DNA from: CAZDCD01 sp964503885
Lineage (GTDB): Bacteria; Bacteroidota; Bacteroidia; Bacteroidales; UBA10428
Assembly: GCA_964503885.1 (NCBI GenBank)
Contig: CAZDCD010000024.1
Coordinates: forward strand, 1 to 64,000
Length of the DNA: 64,000 nucleotides
Direction: 5' to 3'
The position numbers were made by a program, and so were the translations under genes. Of this stretch, positions 15,679 through 24,498 are shown in pieces. Numbering within the stretch: position 1 is the stretch's first letter; each line of letters opens with the position of its first letter. The notes beneath the pieces were generated by a model. That model saw only the letters and a list, made by a program, of their open reading frames with translations, had not been told where the DNA came from and ran no database searches.

Positions 15679-18600
15679 ATGCTTTTTAAAGTAAGAGAAA
15701 TACTGCAAATCGAAAAGCGGGAGATATTCTTATTGCTCCTTCTTATGTCGCAGGCGGTTTTCATCGGGATCTTCTTCGGTGGATTCGACATATCGATGCA
15801 CGCCATATTTTTTGATGCCCACAGCATTGAAAAAATACCTTTAGCTTTTATTGTATCGGGAGTTGCCGGCCTGGTAATCTTCACCCTTTACACATTTTTT
15901 TCCACCAGATTTCCGTTTAAGTTTTTTGTATTGTGCAATTATTTTGTAGCTCTTGCCACAACATCCGCCATATTTTATTTTTCAGCGATAGAGTTCAATT
16001 CCGATCTTACCGGTATCGGATTTGCGCTTATGTTTCCCCTAAATATCCTGGTATTCCTGAATTTCTGGAGGAACGCCAGGGAAATCCTCACTCCTTCCCA
16101 GACAAAAAGACTGATTAAATATATTCAGCTTGGATTTTACGGAGGTATTGTCGGGATAAGTTACGGACTGATCTTGTACCTGTATACCTCTGATAATATT
16201 CATATGATCCTGTTTGGCAGCATTCTTTGCCTTGCTGCAGGGATCGCGGTACAGTTTCTTATTAACCTGACACACAGGTTCTCTCCCCGTTTTTTGCATA
16301 AACAAAAAAAGATCAACCCGTTGCATTCAAGATTTACCGAATTGTTTTACACCCGGTATACATTCCTGTTGTTTTTATTCGTGGTTTTATCTTCACTGAT
16401 AGGATACATCCTGCATTTTAATTTCATCATCTCCACACGCCTGAGTTATCCTGGTATCTTAGGTTTTACAAAATTTCTCGGCCTTTTTGTTGGCTCCATG
16501 TTTCTGTTTGTATTTTTTGTGGATAAGCTGCTCATCAGAAAACTGCTGTATTCATATGATTCACCTTATAGCATTGTACTTATCCCTGTTGCGGTACTCA
16601 TATTTCTTGTTCTGATGATCGGCATATACCTCACATTGGGAACAACCACAGCCATCGCACGTTTTTCCTATTCCTTCCTGTTTATGGCTATGGTAAAGAT
16701 CGTCTACGAAACGTCGAAATACGATATTGAGATCCCCTCTCTCAGGGTTATGTTCAATACACTTGATATTCGTTTTATCGCGACAATTATACCCCGTATC
16801 GAAGGTTTTACCAGGAATATCGCATTGCTCATCGCCGGAGTTGCATTGTATTTTATTACCAGTCTTGGATTTATTAAAATATTACACATCAACCTGCTGA
16901 CAGTATTCCTGTCATTATGCTGGCTATTTGTTGCCGTGAAGCTAATCCACGCTTACCGGTCGGCTTTACAGAATACGATCAGGCGGTATAAATCAGCCAA
17001 AAAAACACGCGAACAGGAATTGTTCCTGGCAGATGAAAAGCTTTATGAACTGGTGAACCATAAATCACACCTGAAAGTAATCTCTTCCCTCTCGATCAGT
17101 GAGAAGATAGAACCCATAAGATTTGAAAAACACCTTACCAGCCTGATTGCCATCAACTCTCCCAAGGTGCAGGAATTCATCCTGAAAAAAATCGAGGACA
17201 ATACGTTGCTCGGTACCATTAATGTCCTTAAGGAAATTCGTTTTGAGAACAAAAGTCTTGACAATTATAAGAATACCCTCCTGCAGCGTTTTAAACAAAA
17301 AATATCGTTGGGAATTACGGAAAAACAGGTTGAAAAGCTTGCCCAGTCCAAAAATGTAAACGACAGGGTGCTGGCTGCAGAACTCATTGGTTATCTTCAG
17401 AAGAAAGAATTGAGTTCGATACTGATCAATCTTTCACGGGATTTTGAGCCCGATGTCAAGCAGGCCTCGATACGTTCAATGGCCAGGGTTGCCTTTTCGG
17501 AAACGTGCCATACCCTCATCGGTTTTCTGAATTCTCCCGATTATTATACGTATGCATCCGAAGCCCTGGTAAAAATCGGAGACGACGGAATAGGTCATCT
17601 CGAGGAGATATTTAATATGCCCGATGTGGATAACCAATTATTATCGAGGATTGTTAAGATATATGGTAAAATCGGTACGGCAACTGCAATGGAGTGTTTG
17701 TTAAATAAGGTTGAGCGTCAGAACAGGTTTGTCGCAAGGCAGGCAGTTATTGCCATGCGTGAGGCAAGATTCCAGGCTACACCAGTAAATATTAACCGGA
17801 TCATGAATTCCATCGTTAAAACCATTCATACCATGTCATGGAATTTTTCGGTGCATAATATTCTCAGGAAGTCAAAAAGATATACACACCTTACCGATGC
17901 ACTTGAAACCGAGATCAGCAGCAATTACCAGATGCTGTACCATCTTTTGTCCCTTGCTTATAATTCAACATCAATTTCGAATATCCGGAAGCTGCTGGTA
18001 GAAGGCAGCGACACCGATATAAGCTTTGCTGTTGAACTGCTCGATGAAATTGTGCTGGAAGATGTCAAGCAGGTACTGTTCCCCATTATCGAAAACCTCT
18101 CCACTACAGCCCGGATCAAACAACTTCAATATTTTTTCCAGACGGAGAAGCTCACTATTCGTGAACTGCTGCCTGAAATAATTGTCCGTGACTATAACCT
18201 GATCTCCATCTATACAAAAGCCTGTGCAATATACAGCTGGCCGGAATATACCACTTCCATCGACCATGTGATGATCTCAAACCTTTTTCATCCGAATAAG
18301 CTGATCAGGGAAACGGCTGCCTTTGTCATTCAGACTTTAGATCCTTCCGTCATACCTGATGTGTTGCCCAGACTGGAACGAAATTATGCCCAGGATGTTG
18401 AAGCCTCTTTACACAGTATTGAGGCAGGTACCGATATGCTTGTCCTCAACAAGATCAGGTTCCTGAAAACGACGCGGGTATTCCGGAACATCCCGGAAGA
18501 TATTTTAAGTGAACTGGCAGTCAACCTTACTTTTGTAAGGTTACCGAAAGATGGTGCATACACGGTGTTCAAAGAAAACGGCGATCACGCACTTATAATG

Positions 18601-18837
18601 GTATCGGAAGGACTTCTTGAAGCAAACCTGCAGGAAAATGAAAAGCTTGACCTGAAGACCGGCGATGTATTTTATGCAGACCTGTTTTTTCATGATTCTG
18701 CCGAACGGATAGCGTTAAAAGCTGTTGACAATTCAGCATTTCTTATCCTGAAAAAAGAAGCGCTCGATATGCTTCTTTTCGATTATTCCGAGATCCGCGC
18801 GGTATTGCTTGAACTGCTCGATCTGCAACTGAAGTGA
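15679..18837 (+). CDS. Nucleotide-transporter-like membrane protein with HEAT repeats and cNMP-binding-like domain
   Basis: A 1052-residue three-part protein. Residues about 15-430 are very hydrophobic with roughly 12 membrane segments; the arrangement recalls the ATP:ADP antiporter (Npt/NTT) family found fused to HEAT repeats in Bacteroidota, though I could not verify this. Residues about 460-900 are helical with HEAT-like repeats (EPDVKQASIRSMARV, KLIRETAAFVIQTLD). The C terminus (about 925-1045) resembles a cyclic-nucleotide-binding domain (FRNIPEDILSELA, LKTGDVFYADLFF, AERIALKAV), but the FGE of the phosphate-binding cassette is missing (reads FYA), so nucleotide binding is doubtful. It is the first of five close-packed genes; the TIR gene begins 19 bases later. 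Substrate and role unknown. Confidence 0.7.
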   Translation: MLFKVREILQIEKREIFLLLLLMSQAVFIGIFFGGFDISMHAIFFDAHSIEKIPLAFIVSGVAGLVIFTLYTFFSTRFPFKFFVLCNYFVALATTSAIFYFSAIEFNSDLTGIGFALMFPLNILVFLNFWRNAREILTPSQTKRLIKYIQLGFYGGIVGISYGLILYLYTSDNIHMILFGSILCLAAGIAVQFLINLTHRFSPRFLHKQKKINPLHSRFTELFYTRYTFLLFLFVVLSSLIGYILHFNFIISTRLSYPGILGFTKFLGLFVGSMFLFVFFVDKLLIRKLLYSYDSPYSIVLIPVAVLIFLVLMIGIYLTLGTTTAIARFSYSFLFMAMVKIVYETSKYDIEIPSLRVMFNTLDIRFIATIIPRIEGFTRNIALLIAGVALYFITSLGFIKILHINLLTVFLSLCWLFVAVKLIHAYRSALQNTIRRYKSAKKTREQELFLADEKLYELVNHKSHLKVISSLSISEKIEPIRFEKHLTSLIAINSPKVQEFILKKIEDNTLLGTINVLKEIRFENKSLDNYKNTLLQRFKQKISLGITEKQVEKLAQSKNVNDRVLAAELIGYLQKKELSSILINLSRDFEPDVKQASIRSMARVAFSETCHTLIGFLNSPDYYTYASEALVKIGDDGIGHLEEIFNMPDVDNQLLSRIVKIYGKIGTATAMECLLNKVERQNRFVARQAVIAMREARFQATPVNINRIMNSIVKTIHTMSWNFSVHNILRKSKRYTHLTDALETEISSNYQMLYHLLSLAYNSTSISNIRKLLVEGSDTDISFAVELLDEIVLEDVKQVLFPIIENLSTTARIKQLQYFFQTEKLTIRELLPEIIVRDYNLISIYTKACAIYSWPEYTTSIDHVMISNLFHPNKLIRETAAFVIQTLDPSVIPDVLPRLERNYAQDVEASLHSIEAGTDMLVLNKIRFLKTTRVFRNIPEDILSELAVNLTFVRLPKDGAYTVFKENGDHALIMVSEGLLEANLQENEKLDLKTGDVFYADLFFHDSAERIALKAVDNSAFLILKKEALDMLLFDYSEIRAVLLELLDLQLK

Positions 18838-18856
18838 GTTAATTAATTTGAATACT

Positions 18857-20320
18857 ATGAACTACGATTACGACATATTTATCAGCTATGGTGCATCAGA
18901 GAAGGCTGAGCAGGATACCATGAATCAGTGGGCTGTAAGGTTTTGTGAATACCTGGCTTTGGTACTTAACAGGTTGAATAACAAGGAATTAACGTTTATG
19001 CTTCACGACGATCTGAGATCAAGGACCCAGCTGATTGGCAACAATATTACCGAGGTATTCTCCAAAACAGCCATTTTCGTGACCATATTATCGCCCGAAT
19101 ACTCAAAATCGGCAGCGTACCTTAAAGAACTCGAACAGATTTACGATGTAATATATAAAGGAACGGCTGAAACTGCCAGAAACATCAACAGGATATTTAA
19201 AGTGATCACCACGCCTCTTCCCGGGGAAGCGCAACCGGAAAGCCTGCTGAATGAGATCAGCTACAATTTTTTTGAGATCAATAAGTACAATAAAAAAGCA
19301 CGATCGTTTGAAATATCTGAGGAGACCGGACCTGAGGAAAAATTCTGGTTTAAGCTCGTTGATCTTGCTTACGATATTCAAAGCTCACTGTCAATTTTGA
19401 CTTCCGGTGCCAACAGCAATGTCCGGGAAAAGCAATACGTTTACCTCGCCGAGACCACCTTTGATCAGATTGAAAACCGTGATGCCATTAGACGGGAATT
19501 GCAACACCTGGGATTGGGAATTCTGCCGCTGATCAGTCTGCCGGATGATGCGGAGAAACTGGAACCGCTAATACAGAGTTATTTAAAACGGTCGGCCCTC
19601 TCCATACATATTATGGGAGCTCAATATGGCGATCTGATCAAAAATTCCAAATTCTCGATGATCGATTACCAGAACAGGGTAGCAAAATCATTCATTGAAA
19701 ACAATAAAGACATAAACCTCTCCCGGTTGATATGGATACCCAGCGATCTCAAATTCAGTGACCAGAGGCAATCACTTTACATTAACCGGTTAAAAAGGGA
19801 TGATGCCCAGAGCGATTCCGAGATCGTAGAAGCTCCGGCCGAACTTTTTAAGACCATTTTGCAGTCAAAATTCACGGAAACAAATTTCCAGGTAAAACTC
19901 AACAGGAATAAGCCGGTTGTTTACCTGATCAATGAACCCGATGACAATCCGGTATTGAAGAAATATGCTGAAACTATTGAACGATATGGTTTTGAACTGC
20001 TCGAATCGGATGTACTCAGGCGTGAACCCGGTTATGTAACAAAACACAAAAAATCGTTGATCGAAGCTGATATGGTGATTGTATACCAGGGCAACAGCAA
20101 TAAAAACTGGCTGACAAGCAAAGTGCAGGACCTGGTAAAATCGTCGGGATTCGGAAAACAAAAGCCTTTTATGGCTATTGTATTGATCGCCAACGACGAA
20201 GTCGATGAGGATATCTTAAAATTTCTTCCCGACACTAAAGTTATTATAACAAGACCTGACGATTTTTCATTTATGGAATATTTTGCAGAGCAACTAAAGG
20301 TACCGGAAAATGTCCGCTAA
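18857..20320 (+). CDS. TIR-domain protein with two further TIR/DUF4062-like domains
   Basis: A 487-residue cytosolic protein. The first about 160 residues form a TIR domain: YDIFISYGASE at the N terminus, then SPEYSKSAAYLKELEQ, in which Glu91 sits where the catalytic Glu of NAD-cleaving TIR domains is found (canonical SxxYxxSxWCxxEL, with Cys replaced). The middle (about 195-320, VYLAETTFDQIENRDAIRREL) resembles DUF4062/TIR-like Rossmann domains, and the C-terminal part (about 365-485, VVYLINEPDD to VIITRPDDF) looks like another. The ATG at 18857 is preferred to a TTG at 18848. Its stop overlaps the start of the next gene (ATGTCCGCTAA, 11 bases), implying translational coupling to the STAND ATPase. 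Function inferred as signalling or NAD-related effector. Confidence 0.8.
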   Translation: MNYDYDIFISYGASEKAEQDTMNQWAVRFCEYLALVLNRLNNKELTFMLHDDLRSRTQLIGNNITEVFSKTAIFVTILSPEYSKSAAYLKELEQIYDVIYKGTAETARNINRIFKVITTPLPGEAQPESLLNEISYNFFEINKYNKKARSFEISEETGPEEKFWFKLVDLAYDIQSSLSILTSGANSNVREKQYVYLAETTFDQIENRDAIRRELQHLGLGILPLISLPDDAEKLEPLIQSYLKRSALSIHIMGAQYGDLIKNSKFSMIDYQNRVAKSFIENNKDINLSRLIWIPSDLKFSDQRQSLYINRLKRDDAQSDSEIVEAPAELFKTILQSKFTETNFQVKLNRNKPVVYLINEPDDNPVLKKYAETIERYGFELLESDVLRREPGYVTKHKKSLIEADMVIVYQGNSNKNWLTSKVQDLVKSSGFGKQKPFMAIVLIANDEVDEDILKFLPDTKVIITRPDDFSFMEYFAEQLKVPENVR

Positions 20321-23300
20321 AAAGATCCAGGATACCTATGAAAATGTGGCGGCCCGAAATCCTTTTCCGGGACTGCGGCCATTTACCATTCGCGAAAATC
20401 ACCTGTTTTTCGGACGTGAAGGACACAGCGAAAAGGTGCTCGAATACCTTGCCGGAAACCGTTTTGTTGCAGTCACCGGGGCTTCAGGAAGCGGAAAATC
20501 ATCCCTGATCTATTGCGGATTGATCCCGATATTATATGGTGGTTTTATTGTGAATGCCGGATCAGACTGGAGGATCGTTACCACCCGTCCGGGAAGCAGT
20601 CCTGTGGATAATCTGGCAGCAGCCCTGGCCAATCAGGGATCAGGCGACCACAGCGTCAGCGGGCATATCGGGCAGCGGCTCAACCATACCATTCTCCGCC
20701 GCAGCTCATACGGGCTGGTTGATGTCATCAGGCAAATGAACCTGAAGAAAGGTGAAAACATGCTGCTTATTATCGACCAGTTTGAAGAATTGTTCAGGTT
20801 CATTGAAAACAGGAAAGATACCACCACACTGAATGAAACAGAAGCTTATATCAAATTGCTTGTTGAAGCGGTTCAGCAAAGCTCGGTACCGATATATGTG
20901 GTGCTGACCATGCGTTCTGATTTCATCGGTGACTGTTCCCAGTTTCAGGAACTGACGAACCTGATCAACAAAAGCAATTTTCTGATTCCCCAGATGACCC
21001 GGGAAGATTTCAGGGAAGCCATTCTTGGACCTCTTGCTGTCGGAGGGGCAGAAATTGATTCGCAATTGCTGCAACACATCCTGAATGCCATCGAAGATAA
21101 AACAGACCAGCTGCCGGTATTGCAGCATGCCATGATGAGGACATGGGAATTCTGGGCGAGATATAACGATCCGGGAACACCTATAAAAATGAGGGATTAT
21201 GAGGCTGCCGGAAAAATGGAGAATGCACTTTCAATGCATGCGAACGAATCATACGACGAATTGCCTGAGGAGGGCCAGCAAATATGCAAAGTTCTCTTCA
21301 AATCGCTCACCATCAAAGGATCGGATAATAAGGGCATCAGGCATCCGGCCAGCATAAAAACCATTGCGGAAATATCGGGCGCTTCAATCGGCAGCGTCAT
21401 TGAGGTGGCTGATAAGTTCAGGGCAAAAGGACGGTCGTTCCTGACTCCCGGGGAAGGCAATGAACTCGATGAGGATGTTGTGCTTGATATTTCACATGAA
21501 AGCCTGATGCGCATATGGGATAAATTGAAAACATGGGTCGACGAGGAATTTTCATCGGTTCAGATGTACCTGAGGCTTTCAGAGGCATCTGCGCTTTACC
21601 AGATCGGAAAAACCGGGCTTTGGAGACCACCCGACCTCCAGCTGGCACTGAACTGGAAAAAAACCCAGAAACCAACGCTCGCATGGGCAAAGAAATACAA
21701 TCCTGCGTTCGAGAAGGTTATGGTTTTCCTCGATGCCAGTGAGAAAAAATTCCTGCAGGAAGAACAGAACAAGGTAAGGCTTCAGAGACTTGCCATCAGC
21801 AGATCGAGAAGATTTGCGCTAATGGGGATTTCCATGGCACTGATGGCTGTGGTTGTGGCTACAGTCGTATATACACAGAACGGCAAGCTAAAAGATATGA
21901 CTGCTCTTGCCGAAGAGCAGAAATTCATTGCAGAACAGACCGCTCATGAAAACATTAAACTTCGGGAGATAGCTGAGAGCAAGGCAGGCAAAGCCGAAAT
22001 TGACGCGTTGTATTCACAGCTTGCAGCCGACTCTGCCGAAGCAGCCAAAAAGCGTGCAGTCGTCCAAAGCCAGCAGAGTGAGCTCGACAGGCTCAGAGCG
22101 CTGCAACGTGCCGATTCGGCAAACAGGGCCAAGATTGAGATGCAGAGACAAAAGACCCAGGCTGAAAAATCGGCTGAGATCGCTAAAACAAATCAGACAG
22201 AAGCTGAACGGCAGAAAGAGGTGGAAACCAGGAAGAAGCTGTTGTCTATTGCCCAGACGCTTGCCGTAAAAGCTGTCGATATTGATGATCCCGAACTGAA
22301 AGGATTGCTCGCACTGCAGGCATACAACTTTAACAAGCAGTATGGAGGCATTGATAATCATCCTGACATCTATCTGGGTTTGTTTTCGGCTTTGCAGGCA
22401 TTCTATGGTGAAAATTTCAATGTGTATACCGGGCATGAAGGTTCCGTAACTTCGGTGTGTTTTGTTCCCGGAACACAGATTTTCTATAGTTCGGGAGGCG
22501 ACGGCAAAATATGCAGATGGGACCTCTCGTCCGGCACAAAAACCAACCAGGTACTGATAAACAACAATTTCAGCAACAGATCACTGACAATAAGCAGGAA
22601 TGGCCGGTGGCTGGCATCTGCCACCTATACCTCGGGAATACAGCTTTTTAATTTAAACAATCCTACAGCCTCCTTTACTTTATTGCAGGGCCATCAGGGC
22701 TGGGTAGAGTCTATGGTGTTTGCCTCCGACAGCAAAGGATTGTATTCTGCAGGAAACGATAAAACGATTATCTATTGGGACCTGATTTCAGGTGGCCACT
22801 CGGTATTCTCAACACATACCGCCCGTATACGTTCGCTGGACATTTCACCCGACGGCAGATCGCTTGTGGGCGGAACAGACGCCGGAGATGTCATTATCTG
22901 GAACATTCAAACCAAAGAAAGCACTCTGGTATATTCATCGGCAGGCAACCTTTTCAATGTGGTGGCATACAACAACAGAGGCTCTGTTATTGCCGCAGGC
23001 GATAAAAAAGGAAATATTTACCTGTTCAATGCAGCTACTTATTCTTTGATCCGCTCATTTTCAGCGCATAATGCCAGGGTTGTGGATATTAAATTCAACA
23101 ACGGCGATAGCCAGATGGCTTCCGCCAGCCTCGATTCCAAAATAAAGATTTGGAATTCAAGAGACCTGGGCGGACGCCCGGTAGAAATCAAAGTACCTGA
23201 AAATTTTGTAATGTCGGTGGCATTCAGTCCAAATGGCAGAAGTTTGCTATCTTCGCATCAGAACGACAGGATATTCGTCTGGCCTACGCGCACTGAATAT

Positions 23301-23408
23301 ATGGCTGACCAGATCTGTCCAAAAGTAAAGAGAAACCTGAATCAGCGTGAATGGGAAGCGTATGTTGGATATGATGTTGATTATCAAAAAACATGTGAAA
23401 ATAAGTAA
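20310..23408 (+). CDS. Membrane-anchored STAND ATPase (nSTAND1-like) with WD40 propeller
   Basis: A 1032-residue signalling ATPase. N-terminal NPFPGLRPFTIREN and FFGRE are the usual entry of nSTAND1 proteins with WD40 repeats; Walker A is GASGSGKSS (57-65) and Walker B LLIIDQFEE (152-160), followed by a winged-helix region to about 480. A single hydrophobic helix (about 500-523), preceded by Arg-rich SRSRRF, predicts the ATPase inside and the C terminus outside the cytoplasmic membrane. A coiled coil (about 525-665) leads to seven WD40-like repeats (about 700-1000; GHEGSVTSVCF, GHQGWVESMVF, SAHNARVVDIKF), enough for one closed propeller. It overlaps the TIR gene by 11 bases and is followed after 24 bases by the barrel gene. 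Ligand unknown. Confidence 0.82.
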   Translation: MSAKKIQDTYENVAARNPFPGLRPFTIRENHLFFGREGHSEKVLEYLAGNRFVAVTGASGSGKSSLIYCGLIPILYGGFIVNAGSDWRIVTTRPGSSPVDNLAAALANQGSGDHSVSGHIGQRLNHTILRRSSYGLVDVIRQMNLKKGENMLLIIDQFEELFRFIENRKDTTTLNETEAYIKLLVEAVQQSSVPIYVVLTMRSDFIGDCSQFQELTNLINKSNFLIPQMTREDFREAILGPLAVGGAEIDSQLLQHILNAIEDKTDQLPVLQHAMMRTWEFWARYNDPGTPIKMRDYEAAGKMENALSMHANESYDELPEEGQQICKVLFKSLTIKGSDNKGIRHPASIKTIAEISGASIGSVIEVADKFRAKGRSFLTPGEGNELDEDVVLDISHESLMRIWDKLKTWVDEEFSSVQMYLRLSEASALYQIGKTGLWRPPDLQLALNWKKTQKPTLAWAKKYNPAFEKVMVFLDASEKKFLQEEQNKVRLQRLAISRSRRFALMGISMALMAVVVATVVYTQNGKLKDMTALAEEQKFIAEQTAHENIKLREIAESKAGKAEIDALYSQLAADSAEAAKKRAVVQSQQSELDRLRALQRADSANRAKIEMQRQKTQAEKSAEIAKTNQTEAERQKEVETRKKLLSIAQTLAVKAVDIDDPELKGLLALQAYNFNKQYGGIDNHPDIYLGLFSALQAFYGENFNVYTGHEGSVTSVCFVPGTQIFYSSGGDGKICRWDLSSGTKTNQVLINNNFSNRSLTISRNGRWLASATYTSGIQLFNLNNPTASFTLLQGHQGWVESMVFASDSKGLYSAGNDKTIIYWDLISGGHSVFSTHTARIRSLDISPDGRSLVGGTDAGDVIIWNIQTKESTLVYSSAGNLFNVVAYNNRGSVIAAGDKKGNIYLFNAATYSLIRSFSAHNARVVDIKFNNGDSQMASASLDSKIKIWNSRDLGGRPVEIKVPENFVMSVAFSPNGRSLLSSHQNDRIFVWPTRTEYMADQICPKVKRNLNQREWEAYVGYDVDYQKTCENK

Positions 23409-23432
23409 ATTTACAGGGATAGCTTGAAAATA

Positions 23433-24485
23433 ATGCGTTACTTTAAAATAGTGGTTATTGCCGCAATAGTGCTGATGCAGCAAACCTGGGTTTTTGGACA
23501 GGCAGAAGGATGTGGTGCTTCGCTCCAGAAGGCACAGAATCTGTACAACCAGGGTATGATCGATGAAATTGCTGACATCCTTAAACCATGCCTTGAAAAT
23601 GGTTTTACACGAAACCAGCGGAACGAAGCATACAAACTCATCATACTGGCAAGCCTGCTCGACGGAAACCAGCAACAGGCTGAATCGACCATGATCGAAT
23701 TCCTGAAAAAAAATCCCGAGTATGAAGTCATGGCAAACGATCCTGTGGAATTTGTTTACCTGTTTGAAACGTACCGTACGCTTTCGGTATTTTCAGTCGG
23801 CCTTAAGTTCGGACCTAACCTGTCGAATCCCCGGGTGCTGGTCCCATATACCGCCGGAGATATGAGTACCACAACCCTGAGTAACAAATCCGGAGCAGGA
23901 TACCAGATTGGACTTGCAGTGAACCGGTACCTGGCAAAACACCTTTTTGTCAATCTGGAATTCAGCTATTTCCTGAATTCCTATAAATTCATTGATGAGT
24001 ACCGGAAATACTCATTGCCTGACGAACCGCAGACTGAAAAAATAGTCTTCAATGAATCCGTCAACAGGTTTGATATCCCGCTGTCACTGGGTTATGAATT
24101 TGAATCCGGGACGTTCAATTATTACATTCGCGCAGGAGCCAGTTACAGCCGTCTTTTTAGTGCAAACGGCACCCCGAGTGGTGAATACAGCCTGGAAAAC
24201 AATACCGAAACAGGAGTTAAAAGATCACTCGATACCCACAGGAACGAATCGCTGTATTTCTGTCATGTGGGTGCGGGCATAAAATATAAGGTGCCCCGGG
24301 GTTACCTTGTAGCCGATATCAGGTACCATTTCGGATTAAACAATATCGTCAATACCGATAACCGGTATGGGATCGGGCAACTGCTCAAGGACTATTACCA
24401 TATCGATGATGATTTTACGGTAAATACCCTGAGTTTATCATTCGGTTATTATTTTTCATTCTATCAGCCGAGAAAAAGGCTTTAA
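23433..24485 (+). CDS. Outer-membrane beta-barrel protein (PorT-like) with periplasmic helical domain
   Basis: 350 residues. A signal peptide (MRYFKIVVIAAIVLMQQTWVFGQ) is followed by a helical, TPR-like section (about 25-115, with two Cys) and then an outer-membrane barrel resembling the PorT/OmpW-like fold: alternating aromatic strands such as GLKFGPNLSN, HLFVNLEFSYFLNS and VNTLSLSFGYYFSF at the end. The ATG at 23433 is preferred to a TTG at 23424. It lies 24 bases after the STAND gene and 13 before the lipoprotein gene, so these three were probably kept together as parts of one envelope-spanning unit. The barrel-class call is firm; the exact family is not. Confidence 0.75.
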   Translation: MRYFKIVVIAAIVLMQQTWVFGQAEGCGASLQKAQNLYNQGMIDEIADILKPCLENGFTRNQRNEAYKLIILASLLDGNQQQAESTMIEFLKKNPEYEVMANDPVEFVYLFETYRTLSVFSVGLKFGPNLSNPRVLVPYTAGDMSTTTLSNKSGAGYQIGLAVNRYLAKHLFVNLEFSYFLNSYKFIDEYRKYSLPDEPQTEKIVFNESVNRFDIPLSLGYEFESGTFNYYIRAGASYSRLFSANGTPSGEYSLENNTETGVKRSLDTHRNESLYFCHVGAGIKYKVPRGYLVADIRYHFGLNNIVNTDNRYGIGQLLKDYYHIDDDFTVNTLSLSFGYYFSFYQPRKRL

Positions 24486-24498
24486 CCGGAAACCTGAC

